From: Actinacidiphila bryophytorum
Lineage (GTDB): Bacteria > Actinomycetota > Actinomycetes > Streptomycetales > Streptomycetaceae
Length of the DNA stretch: 64,000 nt
Reading direction: 5' to 3'
NCBI RefSeq assembly: GCF_016916835.1
Contig: NZ_JAFFIX010000010.1
Location: forward strand, 186,001 to 250,000
Shown piece by piece: positions 63,959-64,000 of the stretch. The number at the start of each line of letters is the position of its first letter. The stretch's first letter is position 1. The position numbers were made by a program, and so were the translations under genes. The notes under the pieces were generated by a model. It did no database searches. It was not told the origin of the DNA and worked only from the letters and a program-made list of their open reading frames with translations.

Positions 63959-64000
63959 AGTCCCTCGCCGAAACCGCGCCGCCCGCCCTCGCAGGGCCGC
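63955..64000 (+). CDS. Start of a second permease (YjfF-like), cut by the window end
   Basis: ATG at 63955 overlaps the previous stop. Only 15 codons are visible (MKSLAETAPPALAG), so the assignment rests on operon order: the galactofuranose-type importers carry two permease genes in succession. Confidence 0.55.
   Translation, partial: MKSLAETAPPALAGP

Overview
The window is chromosomal DNA of a filamentous, mycothiol-producing actinomycete, most likely a streptomycete (Streptomyces or a close relative such as Streptacidiphilus or Actinacidiphila). Supporting signs are very high GC, long open frames on both strands, a chaplin with an LAxTG sorting signal, streptomycete-type small proteins (DUF5133, DUF5709), S-hydroxymethyl mycothiol dehydrogenase, a PAS/GAF/PP2C/HATPase regulator and a DasR-like site at a chitinase promoter. 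No rRNA, tRNA, CRISPR or phage genes were recognised.

Layout. 1-1069: end of a sortase substrate and a mycothiol-dependent isomerase-like protein. 1316-4212: secreted GH55-type beta-1,3-glucanase. 4239-13000: mixed small genes including a methyltransferase, hemerythrin-like protein, AlkB, ATP-dependent DNA ligase, an MFS exporter, and an orphan 57-residue ORF with a strong ribosome site and terminator. 13096-22660: chaplin, MscR, ABC exporter, phosphoglucomutase, two DHA2 exporters and a MarR regulator with its operator. 22691-36816: GH18 chitinase, GH87 alpha-1,3-glucanase, a FUSC-type membrane protein, GH16 beta-1,3-glucanase and GH3 beta-glucosidase. 36898-43776: aldehyde dehydrogenase, a secreted protein of unknown function, a SpoIIE-type phosphatase and small proteins. 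44239-54644: an exopolysaccharide cluster. 54666-64000: two Tat-exported, lectin-tagged enzymes (GtaA/DUF4965 and GH127) and a YtfQ/R/T-like furanose ABC importer that runs off the window.

Two systems stand out. First, GH55, GH18, GH87, GH16 and GH3 together cover the beta-1,3-glucan, chitin and alpha-1,3-glucan of fungal cell walls. GH55 and GH16 share the same 12-bp operator and promoter geometry, and a one-mismatch copy lies upstream of GH87. GH55, GH16 and GH3 also share near-identical discoidin modules.

Second, the cluster at 44239-54644 puts an Agd3/CE18-like deacetylase, a PelF-like glycosyltransferase, a multispan membrane protein, three nucleotide-sugar genes, a Sph3/GH135-like protein and an Ega3/GH114-like lipoprotein on one strand, the last genes overlapping. 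This set resembles the fungal galactosaminogalactan (GAG) cluster and, in part, bacterial Pel loci, so a cationic, partly deacetylated hexosamine polymer is the inferred product. A MITE-like element and dispersed repeats sit in its first intergenic gaps. The GH127 gene and the ABC importer are divergent and share an AACGTT-centred operator motif, suggesting one arabinofuranoside-utilisation unit.
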